NCBI GenBank assembly: GCA_934133005.1
Contig: CAKPAI010000003.1
Location: 1-64,000, forward strand
DNA length: 64,000 bases
Reading direction: 5' to 3'
Source: an uncultured Clostridia bacterium
GTDB taxonomy: Bacteria > Bacillota > Clostridia > TANB77 > CAG-508
Shown here: positions 8,543-17,141 of the stretch, one piece after another
Numbering within the stretch: the first letter of the stretch is position 1
How the letters are laid out: the number at the start of each line of letters is the position of its first letter
Program-made: the position numbers and the translations under genes
Notes under the pieces: generated by a model
The model's database searches: none
Told to the model about the DNA's origin: nothing
What the model saw: the letters and a program-made list of their open reading frames with translations, nothing else

Positions 8543-9157
8543 TTAATCAAATTCAACTTTCCATGCATTATCATTCTTAGCTTTAAAACACATTTCAATC
8601 TGTTCTTTGTTTGTCTTTTCTTCAGCAAGATTGTTTGGTATATCGTCTAATGAAAAATATTTAATTTCAGTTGTTTCAATGTTTTTTTCAAACTCTCCAC
8701 CAAGAACATTGCATAACACAAATACTTTACATACACCATAAGCATAAACTGGCTTATTGTGCTTATTTCTATCTTGTATAGCAATTATTTTTATTGGTTC
8801 TACATTTAGTCCAGTTTCTTCTTTTGTTTCTTTTATTGTATTTGATTTTACACTCTCTAGTACATCACACCAGCCACCAGGCAAAGACCAAGTTCCATTT
8901 GCTTCATGAGTCAACAATATTTTATCATCCTTAAATATAACTGCTCTTGTGTCAATTTTAGGCGTCTGATAACCTGTTTCATTACAGAATAGATCTTTTA
9001 CTTTTTCTAAAGAAATATTTGATTTTTCTTCAATCATTTCAGATGATATTTCCCTTAGTCTTTCATATCTTTCTATATCATAAACATTGTTCGTGTATGC
9101 AAGTCCAGCTTGTGCTAAACTCTGTATTTCCATTGCCCATTTTAACCATTTTTCCAT
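8543..9157 (-). CDS. NUDIX hydrolase with N-terminal helical domain
   Basis: A NUDIX box is present at about residues 94-116 (GWCDVLESVKSNTIKETKEE followed by TGL), matching GX5EX7REUXEEXGU except that the arginine is lysine. Residues 1 to about 60 form the extra N-terminal region seen in a clostridial subgroup often annotated as ADP-ribose pyrophosphatase-like. It likely cleaves a nucleoside-diphosphate derivative with a divalent metal; the substrate is undetermined. It is 18 bases downstream of the membrane-protein gene and 16 bases upstream of the broken GNAT gene, so the three look like one transcript. Confidence 0.85.
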   Translation of the reverse strand: MEKWLKWAMEIQSLAQAGLAYTNNVYDIERYERLREISSEMIEEKSNISLEKVKDLFCNETGYQTPKIDTRAVIFKDDKILLTHEANGTWSLPGGWCDVLESVKSNTIKETKEETGLNVEPIKIIAIQDRNKHNKPVYAYGVCKVFVLCNVLGGEFEKNIETTEIKYFSLDDIPNNLAEEKTNKEQIEMCFKAKNDNAWKVEFD

Positions 9158-9175
9158 ATTGTAGATCTCCTTTAC

Positions 9176-10648
9176 TTATTTCTTTACATATATAGAAAAT
9201 GTATTATCTTCATATACCTTTTCATATTTTTCATCTACGCTTATATATGTATTAATAATTTCACTATTTTCTATAAGTGCATAATTTATTCCATACTTTT
9301 CAAACGTATCATTATAATTAATATACCCAGTTTTAGTTCGGTACCAATCTTCTAATATAGTTGTATCATTAAATTGAGGCGTAAATATCTCTGATCTTGA
9401 ATCCACAAAAGCCTTTATTCCTTGAAATTCTAAATAACTTCCATAATTAAAGTTATTATATATTTTCATATTTGTATAATTAAGATTTTCTTTTATATAC
9501 TTTGTAGCCTCAATTGGATATTTTTTTGGATTTACATACTCTTCCCTTAATCTTGTTACTAAATTATTCGAAAATACCAATATTAAAAATACAGTAATTC
9601 CTAATAATACACTTGTCTTTTTCGAAAATTCTGTAAGTTTTTCAAGTAATTCAGTTTCATTATACGTTTTAAATAGATTTGTTATAAGTTTTGAAAATGG
9701 AATCATTCCTAATAAATACAAGAATGCCATATTTCTTCCAGCCATCAAAGCTAAAATATATAACCCTAAGAATAAAAAGAAATCTCTTAATGAAATTTTT
9801 GTTTTGGTTGAAAGCAATATTATAGATGTAGTTATAATGCTCAACGCCATTCCAACAGAAGAAAGTATGTCCGTTGTTTGAAGCTCTACAATTATTTTTG
9901 AAGATATTCCCCCAATTACTTTGAACATATATGAATAAGTATATGTACCAATTGGTGATAGTACACTGCCTAAAACCATAAATAATATTGCAGTTATTAT
10001 TAATTTTAAATTTATTGGTTCTATTATAAATTTTGATTTTATAAATTGATCTTTTTTCAAAATTTTACATAGAATTGCTTCTGCCAAATATGGCATAATT
10101 AAAATAATCATCATAGGCCATACTGAAGCATGAAAATTAACTATTAATACTGATAAAATAAATAGTCCCCAATAGTATCTCTTCTTTTTTGTTTCAATTA
10201 ACTGTTCTATACAATAGATTTCCCATAATAAAAACAGATATGACATTATTTGAGCTCTTCCAGTCAAAAAGCCATTAGCCGTTAATAAAACAATTGCTAT
10301 TATGCTGCATATAAATGATATTACAACATTGTTTTTTTGTTTTACTAAAATGTACAACAATGACACTGCTGTAATACTCGCTATTATAAGTACAAATACA
10401 TATATTCCTGTAAGATTAAATGTATTATAAATCAGTGTTATTAAAACATCAAATGCCCATCTTAATTTGTAAAATTGTAAATTATCATGCCATGTAAGAT
10501 GATCCATATTATCATAACCATCTTGCAATATATAGTTTCCTGTTGCAATCGTAAAAAATGTATCATTCTGCATTTGTTTTGTTACATTCATTATGACAAC
10601 TAAAACTAATAGTATTGAAAATATAACATAAAGTTTCTTATTTTTCAT
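9176..10648 (-). CDS. Polytopic membrane protein, GT-C glycosyltransferase-like
   Basis: 490 residues with roughly 10-11 predicted membrane helices from the N-terminus to about residue 370, followed by a soluble C-terminal domain of about 110 residues (IYNNFNYGSYLEFQGIKAFV, then DSRSEIF). The layout, with a charged loop after the first helix and a soluble tail, resembles the GT-C class of lipid-linked sugar transferases and dolichyl-mannose-type proteins. I do not see a definite catalytic signature, so function remains open. It heads a likely operon with the NUDIX gene. Confidence 0.6.
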   Translation of the reverse strand: MKNKKLYVIFSILLVLVVIMNVTKQMQNDTFFTIATGNYILQDGYDNMDHLTWHDNLQFYKLRWAFDVLITLIYNTFNLTGIYVFVLIIASITAVSLLYILVKQKNNVVISFICSIIAIVLLTANGFLTGRAQIMSYLFLLWEIYCIEQLIETKKKRYYWGLFILSVLIVNFHASVWPMMIILIMPYLAEAILCKILKKDQFIKSKFIIEPINLKLIITAILFMVLGSVLSPIGTYTYSYMFKVIGGISSKIIVELQTTDILSSVGMALSIITTSIILLSTKTKISLRDFFLFLGLYILALMAGRNMAFLYLLGMIPFSKLITNLFKTYNETELLEKLTEFSKKTSVLLGITVFLILVFSNNLVTRLREEYVNPKKYPIEATKYIKENLNYTNMKIYNNFNYGSYLEFQGIKAFVDSRSEIFTPQFNDTTILEDWYRTKTGYINYNDTFEKYGINYALIENSEIINTYISVDEKYEKVYEDNTFSIYVKK

Positions 10649-10785
10649 CTTTTTTCTCCTTTTTTGTTTTATTCATTTTAAAATCTAACATTTTATTACA
10701 TTTTTCAATTATTTCGTGAATATTTGCATTATATCATCTTGTTTTTCATCTATCAATAGTAAATTTTCTTCTCATCAAAATAAAA

Positions 10786-10830
10786 TTAACTCAAAATTAT
10801 TAAACCTTTTGTTCAATAATTTTGAGTTAA
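10786..10830 (-). terminator. Intrinsic terminator after gpmA
   Basis: Perfect 16-base inverted repeat TTAACTCAAAATTATT / AATAATTTTGAGTTAA downstream of the gpmA remnant. Confidence 0.8.
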
Positions 10831-10838
10831 TAATCTTT

Positions 10839-11442
10839 TTACTTTAGATAATAATGTTTGATTGGTTTTAGATTATCATCTAGTTCATAACAAATTGGAT
10901 TTCCTGTTTGTATCTCTAGATTTATAATATCCTCATCACTTATATTATCCAAGTATTTCATTAAACCTCTTAAACTATTTCCATGTGCTACAATTATTAT
11001 CTTTTTGCCTTTTTCTAACTCTGGTTCTATATCAGAATTCCAATAATTTAATACTCTTTTTATAGTATCGATTAAATTTTCTGTTTTTGGTAGTACTTCT
11101 TCTCCACAAAAGAACTTGTTCAGCTCCATATTTTTCTCTTGTTTCATCTTTATTTAATCCTTGAAGTGCTCCATAATGTCTCTCATTTAATCTCCAACTT
11201 CTTTTTATTTCTATATTTTCTTCTCCCATTTCATGTAAAATATAGTCTAGAGTATCTTCAGCTCTTTTTAAAACAGATGTATAAGCTAAGTCAAATTTGA
11301 ATCCTTTTTTCTTTAAAACTTCTCCAGCTTCTTTTGCTTCTTGAATACCTTTTTCTGATAAATTAACATCTGTCCAACCTGTAAATTTATTTTCTAAATT
11401 CCACTCACTTTGTCCATGTCTTACTAATACTAATTTGATCAT
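10839..11442 (-). pseudogene. gpmA: 2,3-bisphosphoglycerate-dependent phosphoglycerate mutase, disrupted
   Basis: The N-terminal frame (to about 11090) carries LVRHGQSEWNLENKFTGWTD and LNERHYGALQGLNKDETREK, i.e. the phosphohistidine loop and the conserved Glu and Arg region of GpmA. The C-terminal frame carries EEVLPKTENLIDTIKRVL and AHGNSLRGLMKYLDNISDED, including the second catalytic histidine. Between WRRS and EEVLP about 30 residues normally containing the ERYPG/DPRY substrate segment are missing, and the two halves are in different frames. The gene is therefore inactivated by an internal deletion that is not a multiple of three. It follows the aldolase by 18 bases. Another mutase must serve glycolysis if that is intact. 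Confidence 0.88.
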
Positions 11443-11460
11443 ACTCTTCTCCTTATCTAA

Positions 11461-12348
11461 CTAAGAAATAGAAGCTTCATAAATTTTTTCAATTACATTT
11501 CCTAATTTTTCATCAAATTCTTCTTGAGTTTGGTTAACATTTAAATCTTGCAATAATGCTCTAGAGAAACTTGCTATCATTCTATTATTTTTAGATAATA
11601 GCTCAACTGCTTTCTCAAGTTCATATCCACCAGATAATGCAACAACTCTAACTACACAATCATAGTTATATAAATCTAAATAAAGATTTTCTTTTGTTGG
11701 AATTGTAAATTTAAACATTATTTTCTTTGCTACATCCCAGTTTTCTAAATGTTTAATTACTTCCCTTTTTAATATTTCTTCACATTTTTCTTTTTCAGCA
11801 GAGTTTATATCAACCTCTGGTTCTATAATTGGTACTAGACCAGCATTACAAATTATTTCTGCAAATTCAAATTGTTGATTTACTATATCTTTTATCCCTT
11901 CTTCATTTGCTTCATAAATTACTGATCTCATTTTTGTACCAAAGACATTTTTCTCATTAGCTTCTTTTAGTTCTTCTTCTAAATTAGCAATTGGTTTCAT
12001 TAGCTTTACACCATTTTTTTCTTCAGCTAATCCTTTATCTACTTTTAAGAAAGAAACTATTTTCTTTTGATTCCATAAATAATCTGCAGTAAATTCTCCA
12101 TCAACTTTTGAAAGCATAGTTCTTTCAAATAAAATTGCTCCTATTATTTTATCGTTTGTAAAAGCTTTACTTGTGAAAACTCTTTTTCTCATTTCATGGA
12201 TTAAGTTAAACATTTCCTCTTCTGAAGAATACTCGTTTTCTTTAATTCCATACTTTGCTAAAGTTTTGCTACTGCTTCCACCACTTTGGTCAAGTGCAGC
12301 AATAAATCCTTTCTTTTCTTTCATTATTTCTAACATTTCATTATTCAT
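11461..12348 (-). CDS. Class I fructose-bisphosphate aldolase
   Basis: The 295-residue protein resembles bacterial class I aldolases (Schiff-base type): FIAALDQSGGSSSKTLAKYG near the start, GAILFERTM, VPIIEPEVDI and KFTIPTKENLY, with a lysine placed as expected in the KFTIP segment, and GGYELEKAVELL near the end. It would interconvert fructose-1,6-bisphosphate with dihydroxyacetone phosphate and glyceraldehyde-3-phosphate in the cytoplasm. It has its own strong promoter and GGAGGT site and is followed by the broken gpmA, so a glycolytic pair has lost its second member. Confidence 0.88.
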   Translation of the reverse strand: MNNEMLEIMKEKKGFIAALDQSGGSSSKTLAKYGIKENEYSSEEEMFNLIHEMRKRVFTSKAFTNDKIIGAILFERTMLSKVDGEFTADYLWNQKKIVSFLKVDKGLAEEKNGVKLMKPIANLEEELKEANEKNVFGTKMRSVIYEANEEGIKDIVNQQFEFAEIICNAGLVPIIEPEVDINSAEKEKCEEILKREVIKHLENWDVAKKIMFKFTIPTKENLYLDLYNYDCVVRVVALSGGYELEKAVELLSKNNRMIASFSRALLQDLNVNQTQEEFDEKLGNVIEKIYEASIS

Positions 12349-12374
12349 AAATAAATTACCTCCAATTCAATTGA

Positions 12375-12403
12375 ATTATAACGTTATTTCTAAGTAAAGT
12401 CAA
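12375..12403 (-). promoter_or_regulatory. Sigma-A promoter of the aldolase gene
   Basis: TTGACT (12398-12403), a 17-base spacer and TATAAT (12375-12380) on the minus strand, 27 bases upstream of the aldolase start codon. Confidence 0.75.
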
Positions 12404-12423
12404 CTATTTAAAGAAAAGAAAAA

Positions 12424-12442
12424 TAGCAGAAAAAAACTGCTA
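12424..12442 (-). terminator. Intrinsic terminator after dxs
   Basis: Short TAGCAG / CTGCTA hairpin followed by a T-rich run on the minus strand, between dxs and the aldolase promoter. Confidence 0.7.
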
Positions 12443-12458
12443 CTCTTCTTTTTTACTA

Positions 12459-14219
12459 CTATAGCATTTCTTTTAAATCTTCTACAATTTGTTTACTTGT
12501 TAATCTATTGTCTTTTAATAATTCTTCTACATTATATTTGTCATAGAAAGCTTTTTTTATACCATAATTTTTAACTTTTATATTTGAATCTCCATAGAAG
12601 CTTGCTACTTTTTCTCCAAATCCACCATCTAAACAACCATCTTCAAGAGTAATTATAACATTATGCTTCTTCTTTAAGTCTTCTAATAATTCATTGTCAA
12701 GCCCAGTAACATATCTTGGGTTTATTAGCGTTGCCTGAATTCCTAATTTTTCTTTTATTTCTAATCCAACACTTTCTCCTAATTGATAAAAGTCTCCTAC
12801 TGCGATAATTGCAATTTTTTCACCACTTTTTTCGATTTTAAACTTGTTGATATTGCTATAATCTTTTTCTACTTTTCTATCATCTGAAACTACTCCATTA
12901 CAAGGAATTCTTATTGCTACTGGGTATTGATTCTGCTCAATTGACCAATCTAACATAGCAAAATATTCTTCCTTAGATGTTGGTGCTAAATATATCATAT
13001 TAGGAATATTTGAAATCATTGGAATATCATATAAACCTAAATGAGTTATATCATTCATTCCATATACTGATGCAGTATTTACTAATATTGTTGCTGGATT
13101 GCTGTTAATACACAAGTCTTGTGATAATTGGTCATACGTTCTTTGCATAAAGCTTGAATGTGTTGCAAATACAGGTTTACCACCTTCTTTGGCAATTCCA
13201 GAAGCTAATGCTATTGCATGTTCTTCTGCTATTCCTACATCAATAAATTGCGAGCCTGCTTCTTCTCTTCTTTCTTTTGAAAATCCTATATTTGAAGGAA
13301 CTCCTGCAACTATTGTAACTACTTTTTTATCTTTTTTCATTTTACTTAATAAGTACTCTGCTGTTAAATTTCCATAATTTTCAGAAGGTAAATTTACTTT
13401 TAACTTACCTGTTTCTGCATCAAATGGCATTTTCCAATGCCAATTTTCCTTATTTATTTCTGCTAATTTATATCCTTTTCCTTTTTGTGTATTTATATGA
13501 ACAACTATTGGATGATTTATATCTTTTACTTTTTCAAAAACTTCTATTAATTTTTCTATATTGTTTCCATCTCTTAGATATACATAATCTAATCCCATTG
13601 CTTTAAATAAATTACATTCACATTTTCCATCAGATTCTCTTAATTCTTTTAGATTTTTGTATAATCCACCATGATTTTCAGCAATTGACATATCATTATC
13701 ATTTACTACTATTATAAAGTTACTGTTTTGTTCTCCCACATAATCAAGACCTTCTAATGCTTCTCCTCCTGATAACGAACCATCACCAATAACTGCCACT
13801 ACATTATAATTTTCTTTTTTTAAGTCTCTTATTTTTGCAAGTCCTGACGCCAAACTTATAGATGTTGAAGTATGACCTACATTAAACATATCATGCTCAC
13901 TTTCATTCGGGTTTGTATATCCGGTTACATCCTCATATTTATCTTCATATATAAAAGCATCTTTTCTACCAGTCAAAATCTTATGAGTATAGCTTTGATG
14001 TGATACATCAAAAACGAACTTATCTTTTGGAGATTCAAACACATAATGCATTGCAATAATTGTTTCAACCATTCCAAAATTTGGTCCAAAATGCCCTCCG
14101 TGTATACTTAGTTTTTTTAATAAAATTTCTCTTATTTCTTCTGATAACTTTTCTAATTCTTCCTTAGATAATTTTTTTAAGTCTTTAGGTTCATTAATCT
14201 TATTTAAAATCTCTAACAT
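12459..14219 (-). CDS. dxs: 1-deoxy-D-xylulose-5-phosphate synthase
   Basis: Thiamine-diphosphate-dependent enzyme condensing pyruvate and glyceraldehyde-3-phosphate, the first step of the methylerythritol phosphate isoprenoid pathway. The TPP-binding segment GDGSLSGGEALEGLDY lies near residue 140, the catalytic glutamate region DVGIAEEHAIALASG near 335-350, and the transketolase C-terminal domain follows. The length of 586 is slightly short for DXS, as seen in some clostridial forms. The start at ATG 14219 has an AGGAGG site; the frame extends further upstream but without one. It is monocistronic, with its own terminator. Confidence 0.93.
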   Translation of the reverse strand: MLEILNKINEPKDLKKLSKEELEKLSEEIREILLKKLSIHGGHFGPNFGMVETIIAMHYVFESPKDKFVFDVSHQSYTHKILTGRKDAFIYEDKYEDVTGYTNPNESEHDMFNVGHTSTSISLASGLAKIRDLKKENYNVVAVIGDGSLSGGEALEGLDYVGEQNSNFIIVVNDNDMSIAENHGGLYKNLKELRESDGKCECNLFKAMGLDYVYLRDGNNIEKLIEVFEKVKDINHPIVVHINTQKGKGYKLAEINKENWHWKMPFDAETGKLKVNLPSENYGNLTAEYLLSKMKKDKKVVTIVAGVPSNIGFSKERREEAGSQFIDVGIAEEHAIALASGIAKEGGKPVFATHSSFMQRTYDQLSQDLCINSNPATILVNTASVYGMNDITHLGLYDIPMISNIPNMIYLAPTSKEEYFAMLDWSIEQNQYPVAIRIPCNGVVSDDRKVEKDYSNINKFKIEKSGEKIAIIAVGDFYQLGESVGLEIKEKLGIQATLINPRYVTGLDNELLEDLKKKHNVIITLEDGCLDGGFGEKVASFYGDSNIKVKNYGIKKAFYDKYNVEELLKDNRLTSKQIVEDLKEML

Positions 14220-14298
14220 TTTTATTCCTCCTATGAATTTATGTATATAATATATCACTTAAAGTTCTCTTCATGTCAAGTATTTTATACATAATTTT

Positions 14299-14342
14299 AA
14301 GCAAAAGTATATTGCAATTTTAATTCCAATATACTTTTGCTT
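14299..14342 (-). terminator. Intrinsic terminator after the NADAR/PRTase operon
   Basis: Perfect 16-base inverted repeat AAGCAAAAGTATATTG / CAATATACTTTTGCTT between the phosphoribosyltransferase gene and dxs. Confidence 0.8.
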
Positions 14343-14356
14343 AAGTAGCATACTTA

Positions 14357-15655
14357 TTAAATTATTCTAAAATCTTCTAAATTTTTCTTCTTTTCTTCCT
14401 CATTTTCTTCTCTTTCCCCTAACCTCTCTGTATAATCAATTATTGTCCTAATAATTCTCTTTGAGACTGGATTAGTTATTTCAGTTGGGGCATTTTTATA
14501 CTTTTCTATCAGAGTGGCATTTTCATCTAAGTTTGACCTATTAGGAGTTCTACCTTCTGGGTCTAATTCTATACCTACAGGTCTTGCACACAAAATTCCT
14601 CTTCTTACTGCTCCTTGCATGTCACAAAAATCTTTTAAGTAAGCTTTATCTTTTAGATATTCTATATATTCCTCTCCAGATGAATGTAATAACTGTATCG
14701 CTCTCTTATATAATTTATGGCCAGCATAGTTAATTGGAGTTAATATTTCAAAATCATTGATATCAAATCTTTCAATATCTCTCTTTTCCCCAACCGATAC
14801 TCTGTAGTAGTTTCTCCAATTATATTGAACTGCACCAGCTGCGATATTTTCTATTCCAGCTTTTTCAAGTTCTTGTTTAGTTTCCTTTAAAGTTACTCCC
14901 GTTCCAACATTATCATCTAATAATAAAACTTTTTTTCCTTTTTCAAATGGTCTTTGACTAGAAGCTAAATCTTTAACATCTATGTTATCAAAGTTCGTTG
15001 TATCTTCGATATACTTACTCTTTAATATATTAGTGAATTTGCAACCATACATTGCATGTAGCATAGGTCCTATATACATTCCGCCATATCCAGGAGTTAC
15101 AACTTCTACTTTTTCAGGATTACTAACACTTCCTAATATTTGTGAAAACATATATAACATTGCTTTATTATCCATCTCAATTGCCCTTTGTTCAGAATTT
15201 TCGTAACCACCTGGTAATCTATTTGTTAAGTCAACATTTATAAGAGATTTTCCTTGTAATATCGTTAGTATATTCTTCATGTCTTCAATTAAGCATCTTT
15301 CTGCTTCTTCCAACTGGTGTTCATACATTTCAAAGTTTTTTCCTTGAACTTTTGCCTTTATATATTCTTCGAATTTTCTAAAATATACTTTTCCTGAACA
15401 ATTCAACATATTTTCTAATATAACAAAATTTCTTTTTGAACATTCTCTAGTTAATAAGCTTCTAAGCTCATCTCTACAAATTGCAAGTTCTGACATTGTT
15501 TTGACATTATAATATTCTTTTGAACGCGAAATATACTCTTCCACAACTCCATTTTCATTTTTTACTGGCGTAACGTATTTTTCTATTCCTTGAACATCTT
15601 TTAGTCTAATCATTCCTATAATATCAAAATCCTGTAACTTTATATTTTCCATCAT
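14357..15655 (-). CDS. Phosphoribosyltransferase-domain protein paired with NADAR
   Basis: In this 432-residue protein the segment from about 180 to 290 is a type I phosphoribosyltransferase fold: VEVVTPGYGGMYIGPML, a conserved SKYI, and the PRPP loop KKVLLLDDNVGTGVTLKE with the two acidic residues. About 170 helical residues precede it and 140 follow, including ILCARPVGIELDPEGRTPNR; I recognise neither flank. It probably binds PRPP or a ribose-phosphate compound. The gene begins 3 bases after the NADAR stop codon, so the two are translated as a pair. The exact substrate and the meaning of the pairing are unknown to me. Confidence 0.7.
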   Translation of the reverse strand: MMENIKLQDFDIIGMIRLKDVQGIEKYVTPVKNENGVVEEYISRSKEYYNVKTMSELAICRDELRSLLTRECSKRNFVILENMLNCSGKVYFRKFEEYIKAKVQGKNFEMYEHQLEEAERCLIEDMKNILTILQGKSLINVDLTNRLPGGYENSEQRAIEMDNKAMLYMFSQILGSVSNPEKVEVVTPGYGGMYIGPMLHAMYGCKFTNILKSKYIEDTTNFDNIDVKDLASSQRPFEKGKKVLLLDDNVGTGVTLKETKQELEKAGIENIAAGAVQYNWRNYYRVSVGEKRDIERFDINDFEILTPINYAGHKLYKRAIQLLHSSGEEYIEYLKDKAYLKDFCDMQGAVRRGILCARPVGIELDPEGRTPNRSNLDENATLIEKYKNAPTEITNPVSKRIIRTIIDYTERLGEREENEEEKKKNLEDFRII

Positions 15656-15658
15656 CTT

Positions 15659-16276
15659 TTACTCTCTTTCTCTTAAAAACTCTCTTAAACAATTCAATTC
15701 TTTTTCAAATTCATATCTAGTAAAAGTAGTATCTTTCTTTTCTTTTCCTCCCATTGTATGAATTATCTGCTTAGAACAATTTCTTAGTGCACTTCTATAT
15801 AATGGGTTTTGTATTGCAGATATATATAATTCATCTATTAAATTATCATATTCTGAACTGTACCTATTTATTTCTTCTCCCTGCCAATATAAAATACCAG
15901 TTTCTTTCCAATTATACTCACTACATGCTTGTATATAATTAGAATCTAATCCTTTATATGAAAAAACAAAATCTTGTAATTCTCTATCTTTAAACTTTAT
16001 TCCTTGAAAAAATGTTTCTATACTGTTTAATTTTTTTCCTCTAAATGTAAATTCATATGGAAATAAATTAGATAAAACTTTTGCATACGCTCCCGAATGT
16101 TTATACCCAACATTTATCCAATTTTTTCCTTCTCCTTTTTCTCTTCCATTTCCATCAATTAATGGTTCTCCATCATACATTTGAACACCATCTACTTCTT
16201 CTACCTCTGTCAATTCATAATTAAATGTACTTTTAAATTTCTTGAATTCTTCTAATTCTTTTTCTACGTCTCCCAT
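15659..16276 (-). CDS. NADAR-domain protein (YbiA-like N-glycosidase family)
   Basis: Residues from about 55 to 200 match the NADAR/YbiA fold: LSNLFPYEFTFRGKKLNSIE followed by TFFQGIKF contains the glutamate and the aromatic/Gln positions of the active site. LRNCSKQIIHTMGGKEKKDT then LREFL corresponds to the C-terminal part. Characterised NADAR proteins cleave N-glycosidic bonds of ADP-ribose-like or damaged riboflavin intermediates, and some remove ADP-ribose from DNA as partners of DarT-type toxins. Here the partner is a phosphoribosyltransferase instead, immediately downstream. RBS AAAGGAG precedes the ATG. The N-terminal 50 residues are not recognised. Confidence 0.75.
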   Translation of the reverse strand: MGDVEKELEEFKKFKSTFNYELTEVEEVDGVQMYDGEPLIDGNGREKGEGKNWINVGYKHSGAYAKVLSNLFPYEFTFRGKKLNSIETFFQGIKFKDRELQDFVFSYKGLDSNYIQACSEYNWKETGILYWQGEEINRYSSEYDNLIDELYISAIQNPLYRSALRNCSKQIIHTMGGKEKKDTTFTRYEFEKELNCLREFLRERE

Positions 16277-16336
16277 TTTTTTCTCCTTTTTTATATTTAT
16301 TATATATTTTTTCTTAAAAATATTTGATTATATTAT

Positions 16337-16388
16337 GGCAAGAGATACAGCGCATGCCATATTCTATCTATACGCCGTATCTCTTGCC
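16337..16388 (-). terminator. GC-rich hairpin after the DUF84 gene
   Basis: Perfect 12-base inverted repeat GGCAAGAGATAC / GTATCTCTTGCC with a 28-base internal region, just after the DUF84 stop codon. There is no T-run, so termination may be partial; the hairpin belongs with the GC-rich gene. Confidence 0.55.
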
Positions 16389-16394
16389 GATTCA

Positions 16395-16910
16395 TTACCA
16401 TATCTTTTTGCTTAATAGTCCTGATATGGCCATTAGAGTAGCCTCTTCAATGAAATTTTCTCTATTTCTCATTCCATTTGTTAGAACTCTCATGCCTCCT
16501 TTTTCACCGAATGTCTCATCAAACGTTTCGGCTAGTCCCTTCTGGATTATCCTTTCTACCTTATCGTCTGGAATAACCATGCCTTGGCTGATTCCCATGC
16601 AACTTTGCCCATATTTATCTTCTATCTGTACAATCTGCACATTAAACCAGCTTCCATAAAGTTGTAACATTCCTCCTTCACAGGCAATTAGATAATCGCA
16701 TTGTCTAAAATCCGGATTTTTCTTCTTTAGATTTTCAATCCGATTTTTAGCACCTTCAAACACTTCATCATTAACCGGTTGTTCAGGTACCCCCGAATCA
16801 GATGAATCATACTTGATTTCAAGTTCCGTAAAATACTTCTCAAAAATGCTTTTTATAGCTTCTATTTTCCGCATATTTTGAGTTGCAATGCCAATTGAAA
16901 CAGTTTTCAT
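16395..16910 (-). CDS. DUF84/YjjX-type inosine/xanthosine triphosphatase
   Basis: The 171 residues follow the DUF84/NTPase pattern: an N-terminal IGIATQNMRKIEAIKSIF phosphate-binding strand-loop, SGVPEQPVNDEVFEGAKNRI, ACEGGM, and GEKGGMRVLTNGMRNRENF. Such enzymes hydrolyse ITP/XTP or other non-canonical nucleoside triphosphates to limit misincorporation. The gene is a self-contained unit with a consensus promoter, and it is more GC-rich than its neighbours (note CTTCCGTAAAATAC and CGGATTTTAGACAATGCG-type codons). It is probably of foreign origin and functionally independent of the downstream NADAR operon. Confidence 0.82.
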   Translation of the reverse strand: MKTVSIGIATQNMRKIEAIKSIFEKYFTELEIKYDSSDSGVPEQPVNDEVFEGAKNRIENLKKKNPDFRQCDYLIACEGGMLQLYGSWFNVQIVQIEDKYGQSCMGISQGMVIPDDKVERIIQKGLAETFDETFGEKGGMRVLTNGMRNRENFIEEATLMAISGLLSKKIW

Positions 16911-16944
16911 TTTTCTACTCCTTTTTCAATCATTAATTATAATT

Positions 16945-16973
16945 ATTATACCATATTTTACATAAAATTACAA
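16945..16973 (-). promoter_or_regulatory. Sigma-A promoter of the DUF84 gene
   Basis: Minus-strand TTGTAA (16968-16973), 17-base spacer, TATAAT (16945-16950) preceded by TGG. The spacer contains the palindrome-like TTTTATGTAAAA, also found (same or reverse orientation) in the promoters of the two paralogous unknown genes. Confidence 0.75.
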
Positions 16974-17040
16974 GTATATCATTATTGGTTCGTTAAATAT
17001 GTATTATTCAAACAAATCTTATAATAATATTATTTTTAAT

Positions 17041-17096
17041 ATAAGCACCAGGCTGTCAATGGTATATTCTAAAACCTTTAACCTCCTGGTGCTTAT
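17041..17096 (-). terminator. Long-loop inverted repeat after the MATE fusion gene
   Basis: Perfect 12-base arms ATAAGCACCAGG / CCTGGTGCTTAT with a 32-base loop lie between the MATE fusion stop codon and the DUF84 promoter. Position suggests a terminator, but there is no T-run. Confidence 0.5.
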
Positions 17097-17141
17097 TATA
17101 TTATTATACGGCGTTTTTAGTATTATGTGTCAACACTTTCT

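Noticed and set aside
10839..11442. Programmed frameshift in gpmA
   Set aside because: About 30 conserved residues including the substrate segment are missing, so joining the frames would not give an active enzyme.
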